This document shows, in pieces, positions 33,147 through 40,434 of a DNA stretch of 64,000 nucleotides. The position numbers and the translations under genes were made by a program. The first letter of the stretch is position 1. Every line of letters begins with the position of its first letter. Source of the stretch: Tamlana sp038148895 (GTDB taxonomy: Bacteria; Bacteroidota; Bacteroidia; Flavobacteriales; Flavobacteriaceae); the NCBI GenBank assembly GCA_038148895.1, contig JBBVGQ010000001.1. One strand, given 5' to 3'. The notes beneath the pieces were generated by a model. The model worked only from the letters and a program-made list of their open reading frames with translations. It did not search any database and was not told the origin of the DNA.

Positions 33147-33662
33147 TTAAGATTCAGCATTTTTGTCTTCTTTTTTTAGCAAATGGACTTTTATTTGTTT
33201 CGCTGATTCTCTTCGAGTCAACAGCATGGGAGCAGAGACCCCAAGCGTTATGGCCATTAAAACAAACAGGGTCATGAATCCGTTGGTTATGGTATCGTTT
33301 AGCAATGCAACAAAATTATCTGGGTTGCTGTTGTACGAAAGCCGAATAATGCCTCTCATGGTAAAATAGGCAAAAGAACCAGGAACCATAGGGATTACCG
33401 ACGGAATAGCAAAAACGAAAGGAGGTGAGTGCTTACTATGGGCCGCATAGATACTTAGAAAACCAATTAAAAAGGAGGCCACAAGGGTTGCGGTTATAAC
33501 ACCAACGTTTAAACTCAAAAAAAACAATTTAACAAGGCCACCCAATGCGCTCATGAAAAAAATGGGCAAAAGTGTTCTACGAGGAACATTAAACAAAATG
33601 GCAAAACCTATTGCCGCAAAGCCAAACCAAATCCAATTTTCAAGAAAAACATAGATGTCCAA
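33147..33662 (-). CDS. Threonine/serine exporter, C-terminal half (DUF3815/ThrE_2)
   Basis: A 171-residue membrane protein with about five hydrophobic spans. The family signature is the segment VFAIPSVIPMVPGSFAYF with the Pro-Gly pair, followed by RGIIRLSYN. It supplies the second half of a ThrE-type exporter whose first half is encoded 2 bp upstream. Splitting ThrE into DUF1212 and DUF3815 genes is common in bacteria and not a frameshift. The two gene products probably form one inner-membrane exporter. Confidence 0.8.
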   Translation of the reverse strand: MDIYVFLENWIWFGFAAIGFAILFNVPRRTLLPIFFMSALGGLVKLFFLSLNVGVITATLVASFLIGFLSIYAAHSKHSPPFVFAIPSVIPMVPGSFAYFTMRGIIRLSYNSNPDNFVALLNDTITNGFMTLFVLMAITLGVSAPMLLTRRESAKQIKVHLLKKEDKNAES

Positions 33663-33664
33663 AG

Positions 33665-34429
33665 TTAAAAGGTTTTAAAAATTAACATGGCTAAAAGTAA
33701 ACCCGCTGCAATTGCAAAAGAAATTACCGTACCATTTATGCCTCTAATCATTCCATTTAGGGAATAGCCATCTAGAATATCGGTAATAGAATTAATTAAT
33801 GGAATACCTGGAATTAAATACAATATGGATGTTACAAGTATGATGCTTTGTTGATTGCTTGACATAAAAAACACAATACCGCCAGAAACCAAAGAGGTGA
33901 AAAATGAAGCCAAAAAGACACCAATGTAAGGGTTTGTTTTTTTCTTGGCCATTTCTTGTTTTAAGAACAATCCTGAAAACGATGAAATAAAGACTATGCC
34001 CATATCTAAAAACTCTCCACCACTTAATCTGCAAAATGAGCTACATGCAAATGCAACTACAAGTAATACAACAAACCTTGGATAATGCGGCAACGATTTT
34101 AATCGATTTATTTCTTCCCAAACGGACTGGATTGGCAGTTTGTTTTCAACTAAATTCCAACTCAACCTGCTAATACCACTAACTATTCTGAAGTTAGGTA
34201 CTAAGGCATTGGTTTGCTTGAGTTGTGTAAACGCGGTGTTGCCTTCTACATCTTTTAAGGTTAAAATTATTGTACGGTGCGTTATTAAAAAATCGGTTTT
34301 GTAATTGTAGCAGTCGGCTATTCTGTTTATTGTCATTCTTATACGATGCGTATTTGCCCCAGAACCCATGAGCAATACGCCAATCTCTAAAAGCAAGTTG
34401 CCTAATTTTGAAGGTTTGTTTTCGAGCAT
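33665..34429 (-). CDS. Threonine/serine exporter, N-terminal half (DUF1212/ThrE)
   Basis: A 254-residue protein with a cytoplasmic start containing GNLLLEIGVLLMGSGANTHRI, the motif that opens the ThrE domain, then at least four hydrophobic spans including PGIPLINSITDILDGYSLNGM near the end. It works with the DUF3815 protein encoded immediately downstream in exporting threonine, serine or related metabolites such as dicarboxylates. Gene order and the 2 bp gap show a two-gene operon. Confidence 0.8.
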   Translation of the reverse strand: MLENKPSKLGNLLLEIGVLLMGSGANTHRIRMTINRIADCYNYKTDFLITHRTIILTLKDVEGNTAFTQLKQTNALVPNFRIVSGISRLSWNLVENKLPIQSVWEEINRLKSLPHYPRFVVLLVVAFACSSFCRLSGGEFLDMGIVFISSFSGLFLKQEMAKKKTNPYIGVFLASFFTSLVSGGIVFFMSSNQQSIILVTSILYLIPGIPLINSITDILDGYSLNGMIRGINGTVISFAIAAGLLLAMLIFKTF

Positions 34430-34505
34430 TTTACCTAATACATTTTAGAGTTTAAAAATGTTATTTTGTAAGGTAAAGGTAATACATCAAGGGGAAAATA
34501 AAGTG

Positions 34506-35147
34506 TTATTTTCGTCCAAAATCGGCAGGGATTTCACCCCAAGCTTTGGTTTCCCATTTTACAATTACGGTATTATAGCTATTGTTTTTTAACCAGTCGA
34601 TTGCGCGATCTACCAACTCGAACAAGGCTTTGTTTTTGTCATTTCGTTCAAGCTTGGTATTACAGCTTTTTTTCTTTACCCAACTAATAGCTGTTTTAGA
34701 ATCTGTGTAAATAATACGGTTGCTATTGTTTTTTTTAAGCAAGGCCAAGCCATGAACAATGGCCAGGAACTCACCAATATTGTTTGTACCTTCTTCAAAA
34801 GGGCCTTGGATAAAAAGTTGTTTTTTGGTTTTCGTATCCACACCGCGGTATTCCATTTTACCCGGATTTCCACTCGAAGCGGCATCAACAGATATGGAGT
34901 TATAATTGGGCTGCCCTATTTTTTTGAGTTGAGCCTCAGAAAGTTCGCTTTTAAATTTTGATGTCTTGCCAATATAGTCTTTGTAGTTTCCTTTCAATGC
35001 AGTTTTTGCGGCTTCAAAGGTTGAAAACGATTTGTAAATGGCACCTTCAAAATTGGTTATTTGGGCTTTGCAATCGTCCCATTTTTCAAAAACACCTGTT
35101 TTATGCCCTTTCCAAACGGTATAATATTTCTTTTTCTTTTTACTCAT
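34506..35147 (-). CDS. rnhA: Ribonuclease HI with N-terminal viroplasmin domain
   Basis: A 213-residue enzyme that cuts RNA in RNA-DNA hybrids. Residues 1-52 are a viroplasmin (caulimovirus-type) domain, KYYTVWKGHKTGVFEKWDDC and AIYKSFSTFEAA, which binds hybrid nucleic acid. The RNase H domain shows the catalytic acids in SVDAASSGNPG, NNIGEFLAIVHG, IIYTDSKTAISWV and the final Asp in GEIPADFGRK. It overlaps the end of purN by 8 bp and shares its transcript. This hybrid architecture is standard in Bacteroidota. Confidence 0.88.
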   Translation of the reverse strand: MSKKKKKYYTVWKGHKTGVFEKWDDCKAQITNFEGAIYKSFSTFEAAKTALKGNYKDYIGKTSKFKSELSEAQLKKIGQPNYNSISVDAASSGNPGKMEYRGVDTKTKKQLFIQGPFEEGTNNIGEFLAIVHGLALLKKNNSNRIIYTDSKTAISWVKKKSCNTKLERNDKNKALFELVDRAIDWLKNNSYNTVIVKWETKAWGEIPADFGRK

Positions 35148-35706
35148 TTAGCAATTTTTCAACCACCTTAGGAAAATGTTCCATTTCCAGTTCATGAATT
35201 TTGGCTGCTACATCTTCCGCAGAGTCTGTTGGCAACACATCGCATTTAGCTTGGAATATTATAGCGCCCTCGTCATAATGTTCATTTACATAATGTATGG
35301 TAATGCCCGTTTCGGTTTCCTTGTTTTCAACCACAGCTTGGTGCACGTTCATGCCATACATGCCTTTACCACCAAATTTGGGTAAGAGCGCAGGATGAAC
35401 ATTTAAAACCTTATTTGGGAATTCATTCAAAATAAACTCAGGGAATTTCCATAAAAAACCCGCCAAGATTATTAAATCGGGTTTAGAAGCCTTTAAAATA
35501 TTAAGTACATCCTCGGTTTTTGATAGTGCTATTCTATTGAAAGACAAAGCACTAACATTTAATTTTTTTGCCCTTTCTAAAACTTTGGCATGAGGATTGT
35601 TGGTAAGCACTTGAATAACAGACGCATTATCGCTGTTGTGAAAAAACTTAATTAAATTTTCAGCATTAGTACCACTTCCGGACGCAAAAATTACAATACG
35701 TTTCAT
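35140..35706 (-). CDS. purN: Phosphoribosylglycinamide formyltransferase
   Basis: Transfers a formyl group from 10-formyltetrahydrofolate to GAR in purine synthesis. It has 188 residues. Motifs are IVIFASGSGTNAENLI at the N-terminus, LAGFLWKFP, NVHPALLPKFGGKGMYG with the catalytic His, and HYVNEHYDEGAIIFQ with the catalytic Asp. It is first in a two-gene operon with rnhA and divergent from acpP. Confidence 0.92.
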   Translation of the reverse strand: MKRIVIFASGSGTNAENLIKFFHNSDNASVIQVLTNNPHAKVLERAKKLNVSALSFNRIALSKTEDVLNILKASKPDLIILAGFLWKFPEFILNEFPNKVLNVHPALLPKFGGKGMYGMNVHQAVVENKETETGITIHYVNEHYDEGAIIFQAKCDVLPTDSAEDVAAKIHELEMEHFPKVVEKLLNE

Positions 35707-35851
35707 TTACAGACTATAGTGTTAATTTTATTCAAACAAAAAAAAGAATAATTATTAACAATTAGAAGGTATTATATAAATACTTACAGGTAATTTTAGT
35801 AAATTACATGCACATTTTTAAAGTAAAAGTGTGTTTTAAAATAAAGTTTTT

Positions 35852-35859
35852 TATTTTTG
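35852..35859 (+). promoter_or_regulatory. -7 box of the acpP-fabF transcript
   Basis: TATTTTTG, 31 bp before the acpP start, fits TAnnTTTG. A GTGTG about 19 bp upstream is a weak -33 match. Confidence 0.5.
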
Positions 35860-35890
35860 CCAACTAATTAAAACCTTAAATTAAAAGATT

Positions 35891-36124
35891 ATGTCAGACA
35901 TTGCATCAAGAGTAAAAGCGATTATCGTAGACAAATTAGGAGTTGATGAAAACGAAGTTGTTAATGAAGCTAGCTTCACAAACGATTTAGGAGCAGACTC
36001 TTTAGATACTGTAGAATTAATCATGGAATTCGAGAAAGAATTCGATATCCAAATTCCAGATGACCAAGCAGAAAATATTGCAACAGTTGGTCAAGCTATT
36101 TCATACATAGAAGGAGCAAAATAA
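35891..36124 (+). CDS. acpP: Acyl carrier protein
   Basis: A small acidic carrier for fatty acid synthesis with 77 residues. The phosphopantetheine site is Ser37 in LGADSLDTVELIM. The helix pattern and the ending SYIEGAK are standard. It is followed 13 bp later by fabF, the usual pairing. The ACP from this locus could also feed the acyl-reductase domain of the fusion at 7181, which lacks its own carrier; this is only a possibility. Confidence 0.95.
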   Translation: MSDIASRVKAIIVDKLGVDENEVVNEASFTNDLGADSLDTVELIMEFEKEFDIQIPDDQAENIATVGQAISYIEGAK

Positions 36125-36137
36125 GCAAAAATACTTT

Positions 36138-37388
36138 ATGGAATTAAAGCGAGTTGTAGTCACAGGATTGGGGGCTTTAACACCTATTGGCAATACCAAA
36201 GATGAATATTGGGAAGGCTTGGTAAGTGGTAAAAGTGGTGCTGCGCCTATAACATACTATGACACCGAAAAGTTTAAAACAAAATTCGCTTGCGAATTAA
36301 AAAACTTTGACGTTACCGAATTTATTGATAGAAAGGAGTCTAGAAAAATGGACAAGTTTGCACAGTACGCTATGGTTGCTGCAGATGAGGCCATTGCCGA
36401 CGCCAAACTAAATTTGGATGAGGTAAACAAACTGCGTGTTGGTGTTATATGGGGAGCCGGTATTGGAGGATTAGAAACGTTTCAAAATGAGGTAATGAAT
36501 TTTGCCGAAGGAGACGGTACCCCAAGATTTAACCCCTTCTTTATTCCAAAAATGATTGCAGATATTGCACCGGGTAACATTTCCATAAAATATGGTTTTA
36601 TGGGCCCCAATTATACCACGGTTTCGGCTTGTGCATCTTCGGCCAATGCTATGTTTGATGCTTTAAACTCTATACGTTTAGGACATACAGATGTAGTTGT
36701 AACAGGCGGAAGTGAAGCGGCAGTTACCATTGCTGGTATGGGTGGTTTTAACGCCATGCATGCTTTATCTACAAGAAATGAAAGTCCAGAAACAGCCTCT
36801 CGTCCGTTTGACGCAACAAGAGATGGTTTTGTTCTTGGAGAGGGTGCGGGAGCACTAGTACTTGAAGAATATGAACACGCTAAAGCAAGGGGAGCAAAAA
36901 TATATGCTGAGTTTATTGGAGGAGGATTGTCTTCTGATGCTTACCATATGACGGCACCCCATCCAGATGGAATAGGTGTAATAGCCGTAATGAAAAACTG
37001 CTTAGAGAATGCGGGCCTCAAGCCTGAAGATGTAGACCATATAAATACACATGGCACATCAACACCTCTTGGTGATGTAGCAGAACTAAAAGCAATTTCT
37101 GAAGTATTTGGAAGTCACGCGAAAAATATAAATATCAATTCAACAAAATCAATGACAGGCCACCTATTGGGTGCAGCTGGAGCCATAGAGGCGATTTCGG
37201 TTATATTGGCTATGGAAAACGGCATAGTGCCTCCAACCATTAACCATGCCACGGTAGACGAAAACATTGATCCAGAATTAAATTTAACCTTAAACAAGGC
37301 TCAAAAGCGCGATGTAAAAGTAGCAATGAGCAATACATTTGGATTTGGCGGACATAACGCTTGTGTATTGTTCAAGAAAATAGATTAA
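36138..37388 (+). CDS. fabF: 3-oxoacyl-[acyl-carrier-protein] synthase II
   Basis: Condenses malonyl-ACP with acyl-ACP in fatty acid elongation. It has 416 residues. The N-terminus is KRVVVTGLGALTPIGN. The active-site cysteine is Cys165 in TVSACASSAN. The two catalytic histidines lie in INTHGTSTPLGD and MTGHLLGAAGAIEA. It is followed 7 bp later by the GTG start of rnc, so acpP-fabF-rnc form one operon. Confidence 0.95.
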   Translation: MELKRVVVTGLGALTPIGNTKDEYWEGLVSGKSGAAPITYYDTEKFKTKFACELKNFDVTEFIDRKESRKMDKFAQYAMVAADEAIADAKLNLDEVNKLRVGVIWGAGIGGLETFQNEVMNFAEGDGTPRFNPFFIPKMIADIAPGNISIKYGFMGPNYTTVSACASSANAMFDALNSIRLGHTDVVVTGGSEAAVTIAGMGGFNAMHALSTRNESPETASRPFDATRDGFVLGEGAGALVLEEYEHAKARGAKIYAEFIGGGLSSDAYHMTAPHPDGIGVIAVMKNCLENAGLKPEDVDHINTHGTSTPLGDVAELKAISEVFGSHAKNININSTKSMTGHLLGAAGAIEAISVILAMENGIVPPTINHATVDENIDPELNLTLNKAQKRDVKVAMSNTFGFGGHNACVLFKKID

Positions 37389-37395
37389 ATCCCGA

Positions 37396-38136
37396 GTGAA
37401 AAACATTCGTAACATATTAAATTCCCGTTTTAAACGCAACGGGAATTTTTTTATGGAGTTAACCAAAATTTTGGGGTTCAAACCAAAGCAAGTTAAGTTC
37501 TATAGAAAGGCATTTACGCACCGTTCCATGAACATTAAGGACGATTATGGAAACCCTTTTAATTACGAACGCTTGGAGTTTTTGGGTGATGCTATGCTCA
37601 GTTCCGTTATAGCATCCCATTTGTATCTTGAAGTCCCTAGTGGCGATGAAGGCTATTTAACAAAAATGCGATCGAAAGTTGTAAGCCGTGAGCATTTAAA
37701 CGAATTGGGAAAAGAACTAAAGCTTATTGATTTAGTAAAAAGTAAAATTCCTGCTGGACAATTTGGTGATAATATACACGGCAATCTATTTGAAGCTTTG
37801 GTGGGGGCTATTTTTTTAGATCGTGGTTATAAATACTGCGAAAAGTTTATTTTCAAGCGGGTTATCATACCTTATGTTGATATTGAAAAGCTTGAAGGAA
37901 AGGTAATAAGCTATAAAAGCTTGCTCATTGAATGGTGCCAAAAAGAAAAGAAAACCTTTGGCTATAACGTTTATGAAGATACGGGTAACGATGATGTTCG
38001 TCACTTTTCAGTTAAACTGTCCATAGACAATAAAGTCGTTGCAAAAGCAAGGGCGACTTCCAAAAAAAAGGCCGAGGAAAAAGCTTCAAAACGCGCCTTT
38101 TTTGCATTCCAAAGTAAAATGTCAAAAATGATCTAG
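37396..38136 (+). CDS. rnc: Ribonuclease III
   Basis: Double-strand RNA endonuclease for rRNA and mRNA processing. It has 246 residues from a GTG start, preferred because flavobacterial RNase III commonly begins with a similar NILNSR...NGNFF leader; an ATG at 37453 would shorten it by 19 residues. The signature NYERLEFLGDAMLSSVIA holds the catalytic acids, followed by FEALVGAIFLDRGY. The dsRNA-binding domain covers about residues 175-240. A terminator-like hairpin lies inside the leader codons at 37419-37452 and could serve for autoregulation or to separate fabF and rnc expression. Confidence 0.9.
   Translation: MKNIRNILNSRFKRNGNFFMELTKILGFKPKQVKFYRKAFTHRSMNIKDDYGNPFNYERLEFLGDAMLSSVIASHLYLEVPSGDEGYLTKMRSKVVSREHLNELGKELKLIDLVKSKIPAGQFGDNIHGNLFEALVGAIFLDRGYKYCEKFIFKRVIIPYVDIEKLEGKVISYKSLLIEWCQKEKKTFGYNVYEDTGNDDVRHFSVKLSIDNKVVAKARATSKKKAEEKASKRAFFAFQSKMSKMI
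37419..37452 (+). promoter_or_regulatory. Terminator-like hairpin inside the rnc leader
   Basis: An 11-pair perfect stem AAATTCCCGTT/AACGGGAATTT with an eight-base loop, followed by T4 and then ATG. It has the form of an intrinsic terminator but lies after the GTG start of rnc. It could attenuate read-through from fabF or be a self-cleavage site for RNase III. Confidence 0.55.
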
Positions 38137-38286
38137 AGCTTCTGCCTAGGCTAAGCTTTGTGTAAATAGTAAAGATAATGCTTTTTTAACTATAACGTTT
38201 TAGTTATATTTCATAGCAAGATTGACACAAACGTAATAAGATACAATTTTAATAATATTATATTTACGAAATTTTTGAAATAGGTT

Positions 38287-38772
38287 ATGGCTGTTCATAA
38301 ACTTGTGCTTGATGATGCTTTTGATGATGCCGTTTTCACGTTAATGGCAATTCATTGCCGACTTGAAGATTATCGGTTAGCCTATCTTTTGAATAAACAT
38401 TTAGGAACAAAATTGGCAAGGAGGAAATCTGACATAGATGTTAACAGTGGGAAAACAGCATATTCAATTTTCGAATGGGAAGATGAGAAACAAATGATAA
38501 CGTGGAGTTTGGTTTCGAACGTTTGTAAAACAGAAGAACTTCAAAAATCCAATTTTGGGTCATTGTTCAACAATCAAGAAAAAATTACAAAAACATATTA
38601 TTTGTTGCCAGAACATAAAACAGTAAATTACTTTTTAAAAATAGATAGCGAATTCAGTTTCTCTAAAGAGAAGTATATTTTAGACAGTATTTTAAGCATA
38701 CCACAAATTGCCACAACCTATAGTATTGATTGCAATCAATTGAAATCTAAAGACAATTTAATATTTAACTAA
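38287..38772 (+). CDS. IPExxxVDY family protein
   Basis: A 161-residue protein of unknown function, restricted to Bacteroidota. The family name motif appears as LPEHKTVNYFLKI near residue 107, a variant with Leu and Asn in place of Ile and Asp. The N-terminus begins HKLVLDDAFDDAVFTLMAIHC. There is no signal peptide or membrane span. The stop codon overlaps the ATG of pyruvate kinase by one base, a conserved coupling in this phylum that suggests a link to pyk expression or to central metabolism; direct function is not known. Confidence 0.8.
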   Translation: MAVHKLVLDDAFDDAVFTLMAIHCRLEDYRLAYLLNKHLGTKLARRKSDIDVNSGKTAYSIFEWEDEKQMITWSLVSNVCKTEELQKSNFGSLFNNQEKITKTYYLLPEHKTVNYFLKIDSEFSFSKEKYILDSILSIPQIATTYSIDCNQLKSKDNLIFN

Positions 38773-40220
38773 TGCCAGCAGTAATTAGAAAAAAGACCAA
38801 AATAGTAGCAACACTTGGCCCTGCTACAAGCACCAGAGAAGTTTTAAAAGGCATGCTTGAAGAAGGTGTGAATGTGTTTAGAATAAACTTTTCCCACGCC
38901 GATTACAATGATGTAAAAGAGCGTATTGACATGATACGGTCACTAAATGATGAATTTGGTTTTACGGCTGCTATTTTAGCCGATTTACAGGGGCCAAAAC
39001 TTCGTGTGGGTGTAATGAAGGAAGAAGTGGTTGTAGCACCAGGCGACGAAATAATATTTGCCACAGGCGAGCGCTTTGAAGGCACCAAGGAGCGTGTTTA
39101 TATGACTTATGACAGGTTTCCACAAGACGCAAAACCAGGTGAGCGTATTCTTTTAGACGATGGAAAACTAATTTTCGAAGTTCTATCCACCGATAAAAAA
39201 TCGGAAGTAAAAGCAAAAGTTATTCAAGGCGGTCCGTTAAAATCTAAAAAAGGAGTAAACCTGCCAAATACAAATATTTCGCAGCCAGCATTAACGGAAA
39301 AGGATATTGAAGATGCCATTTTTGCCATAAGCCAAGATGTAGACTGGATTGCGTTGTCTTTTGTCCGACACGCAGAAGATTTAATGCAACTTCGAGATTT
39401 AATTAAAACACACAGTGATTACAAAATACCAATCGTAGCCAAAATTGAAAAACCGGAAGCTGTTGAAAATATTGATAAAATTGTAGCACATTGTGATGGG
39501 TTGATGGTAGCCCGTGGCGACCTTGGGGTTGAGGTGCCAGCACAAGAAGTGCCACTTATCCAAAAGCAATTGGTACTTCGCGCTAAAAAAGCAAGAATTC
39601 CAGTAATTATTGCCACCCAAATGATGGAAACCATGATTACCAGTTTAACACCTACAAGAGCTGAGGTTAACGACGTGGCAAACTCGGTAATGGACGGTGC
39701 AGATGCCGTAATGCTTTCAGGTGAAACTTCGGTGGGGAAATATCCTGTTCAGGTTATCAGGCAAATGTCTGACATCTTAAAAAGCGTTGAGAATTCGGAG
39801 TTAATCAAGGTGCCTCAATTGCCTCCGCATATCCGTACCAATCGTTATATAACCAAGTCTATTTGTTATCATGCCGCAAATATGGCCAATGAAATTAACG
39901 CCAAAGCTATTTCAACGTTAACCAATAGTGGATATACGGCATTTCAAATTTCAGCTTGGAGGCCTTCTTGTCATATTTTGGTGTTTACGTCCAATAAGCG
40001 AATTTTAACTCGATTGAGTTTACTATGGGGTGTTCGTACATTCTATTACGATAAATTTGTCAGTACAGATGAAACTATAGAAGATGTAAATGCCATTGCA
40101 TGTAAAATGGGTTATCTTGATGTTGGCGATATGTTAATTAGCTTAGCGGCCATGCCAATTCAAGATAAAGGAATGGTGAACACGCTTCGTGTGTCAGAAA
40201 TAGAAACCTGTAATTTTTAG
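38772..40220 (+). CDS. pyk: Pyruvate kinase
   Basis: Makes pyruvate and ATP from phosphoenolpyruvate and ADP in glycolysis. It has 482 residues. Motifs are KTKIVATLGPATS, FRINFSHADY, ADLQGPKLRVG, PIVAKIEKPEAVENI with the catalytic Lys, MVARGDLGVEVP and ATQMMETMITSLTPTRAEVNDVANSVMDGADAVMLSGETS. The C-terminal regulatory domain is present. It starts one base inside the stop of the IPExxxVDY gene. Confidence 0.95.
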   Translation: MPAVIRKKTKIVATLGPATSTREVLKGMLEEGVNVFRINFSHADYNDVKERIDMIRSLNDEFGFTAAILADLQGPKLRVGVMKEEVVVAPGDEIIFATGERFEGTKERVYMTYDRFPQDAKPGERILLDDGKLIFEVLSTDKKSEVKAKVIQGGPLKSKKGVNLPNTNISQPALTEKDIEDAIFAISQDVDWIALSFVRHAEDLMQLRDLIKTHSDYKIPIVAKIEKPEAVENIDKIVAHCDGLMVARGDLGVEVPAQEVPLIQKQLVLRAKKARIPVIIATQMMETMITSLTPTRAEVNDVANSVMDGADAVMLSGETSVGKYPVQVIRQMSDILKSVENSELIKVPQLPPHIRTNRYITKSICYHAANMANEINAKAISTLTNSGYTAFQISAWRPSCHILVFTSNKRILTRLSLLWGVRTFYYDKFVSTDETIEDVNAIACKMGYLDVGDMLISLAAMPIQDKGMVNTLRVSEIETCNF

Positions 40221-40231
40221 GAAATTATTTT

Positions 40232-40345
40232 GGGCGTTACCACGCCAAGGGCGTGGTCGGGCTTTCCATTATATCTTTAAAGCAAAACGCACTGCCATTT
40301 GGCAGTGCGTTTTGCTTTAAAGGATGCCATTTCAATCCCTAACAC
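40232..40345 (+). repeat. Dispersed two-hairpin element, long copy
   Basis: Starts GGGCGTTACC. Hairpin one is ACCACGCC/GGCGTGGT with a three-base loop (40239-40257). The core GGTCGGGCTTTCC follows, then a perfect 22-pair hairpin at 40275-40322 with a four-base loop, then the end block GATGCCATTTCAATCCCTAAC. The conserved blocks flank hairpins whose sequence differs from the copy at 513-573. It lies between pyk and mfd, 11 bp after the pyk stop. Confidence 0.75.
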
Positions 40346-40407
40346 AAAGTTGGAATGAACCAAAACATTTAAATTATGGATTAAACAAAGAAAACAATCC
40401 GAAACAT

Positions 40408-40415
40408 TATATTTG
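40408..40415 (+). promoter_or_regulatory. -7 box for mfd
   Basis: TATATTTG, 19 bp upstream of the GTG start at 40435. No clear -33 box. Confidence 0.4.
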
Positions 40416-40434
40416 CAACTCAAAACAGAATTAG

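Noticed and set aside
33660..33668. Frameshift splitting ThrE
   Set aside because: Separate DUF1212 and DUF3815 genes are a normal arrangement of this exporter.
40232..40345. Insertion sequence or miniature transposon
   Set aside because: No terminal inverted repeats across the whole element, no target duplication that I can see and no transposase. The inverted repeats are internal hairpins.
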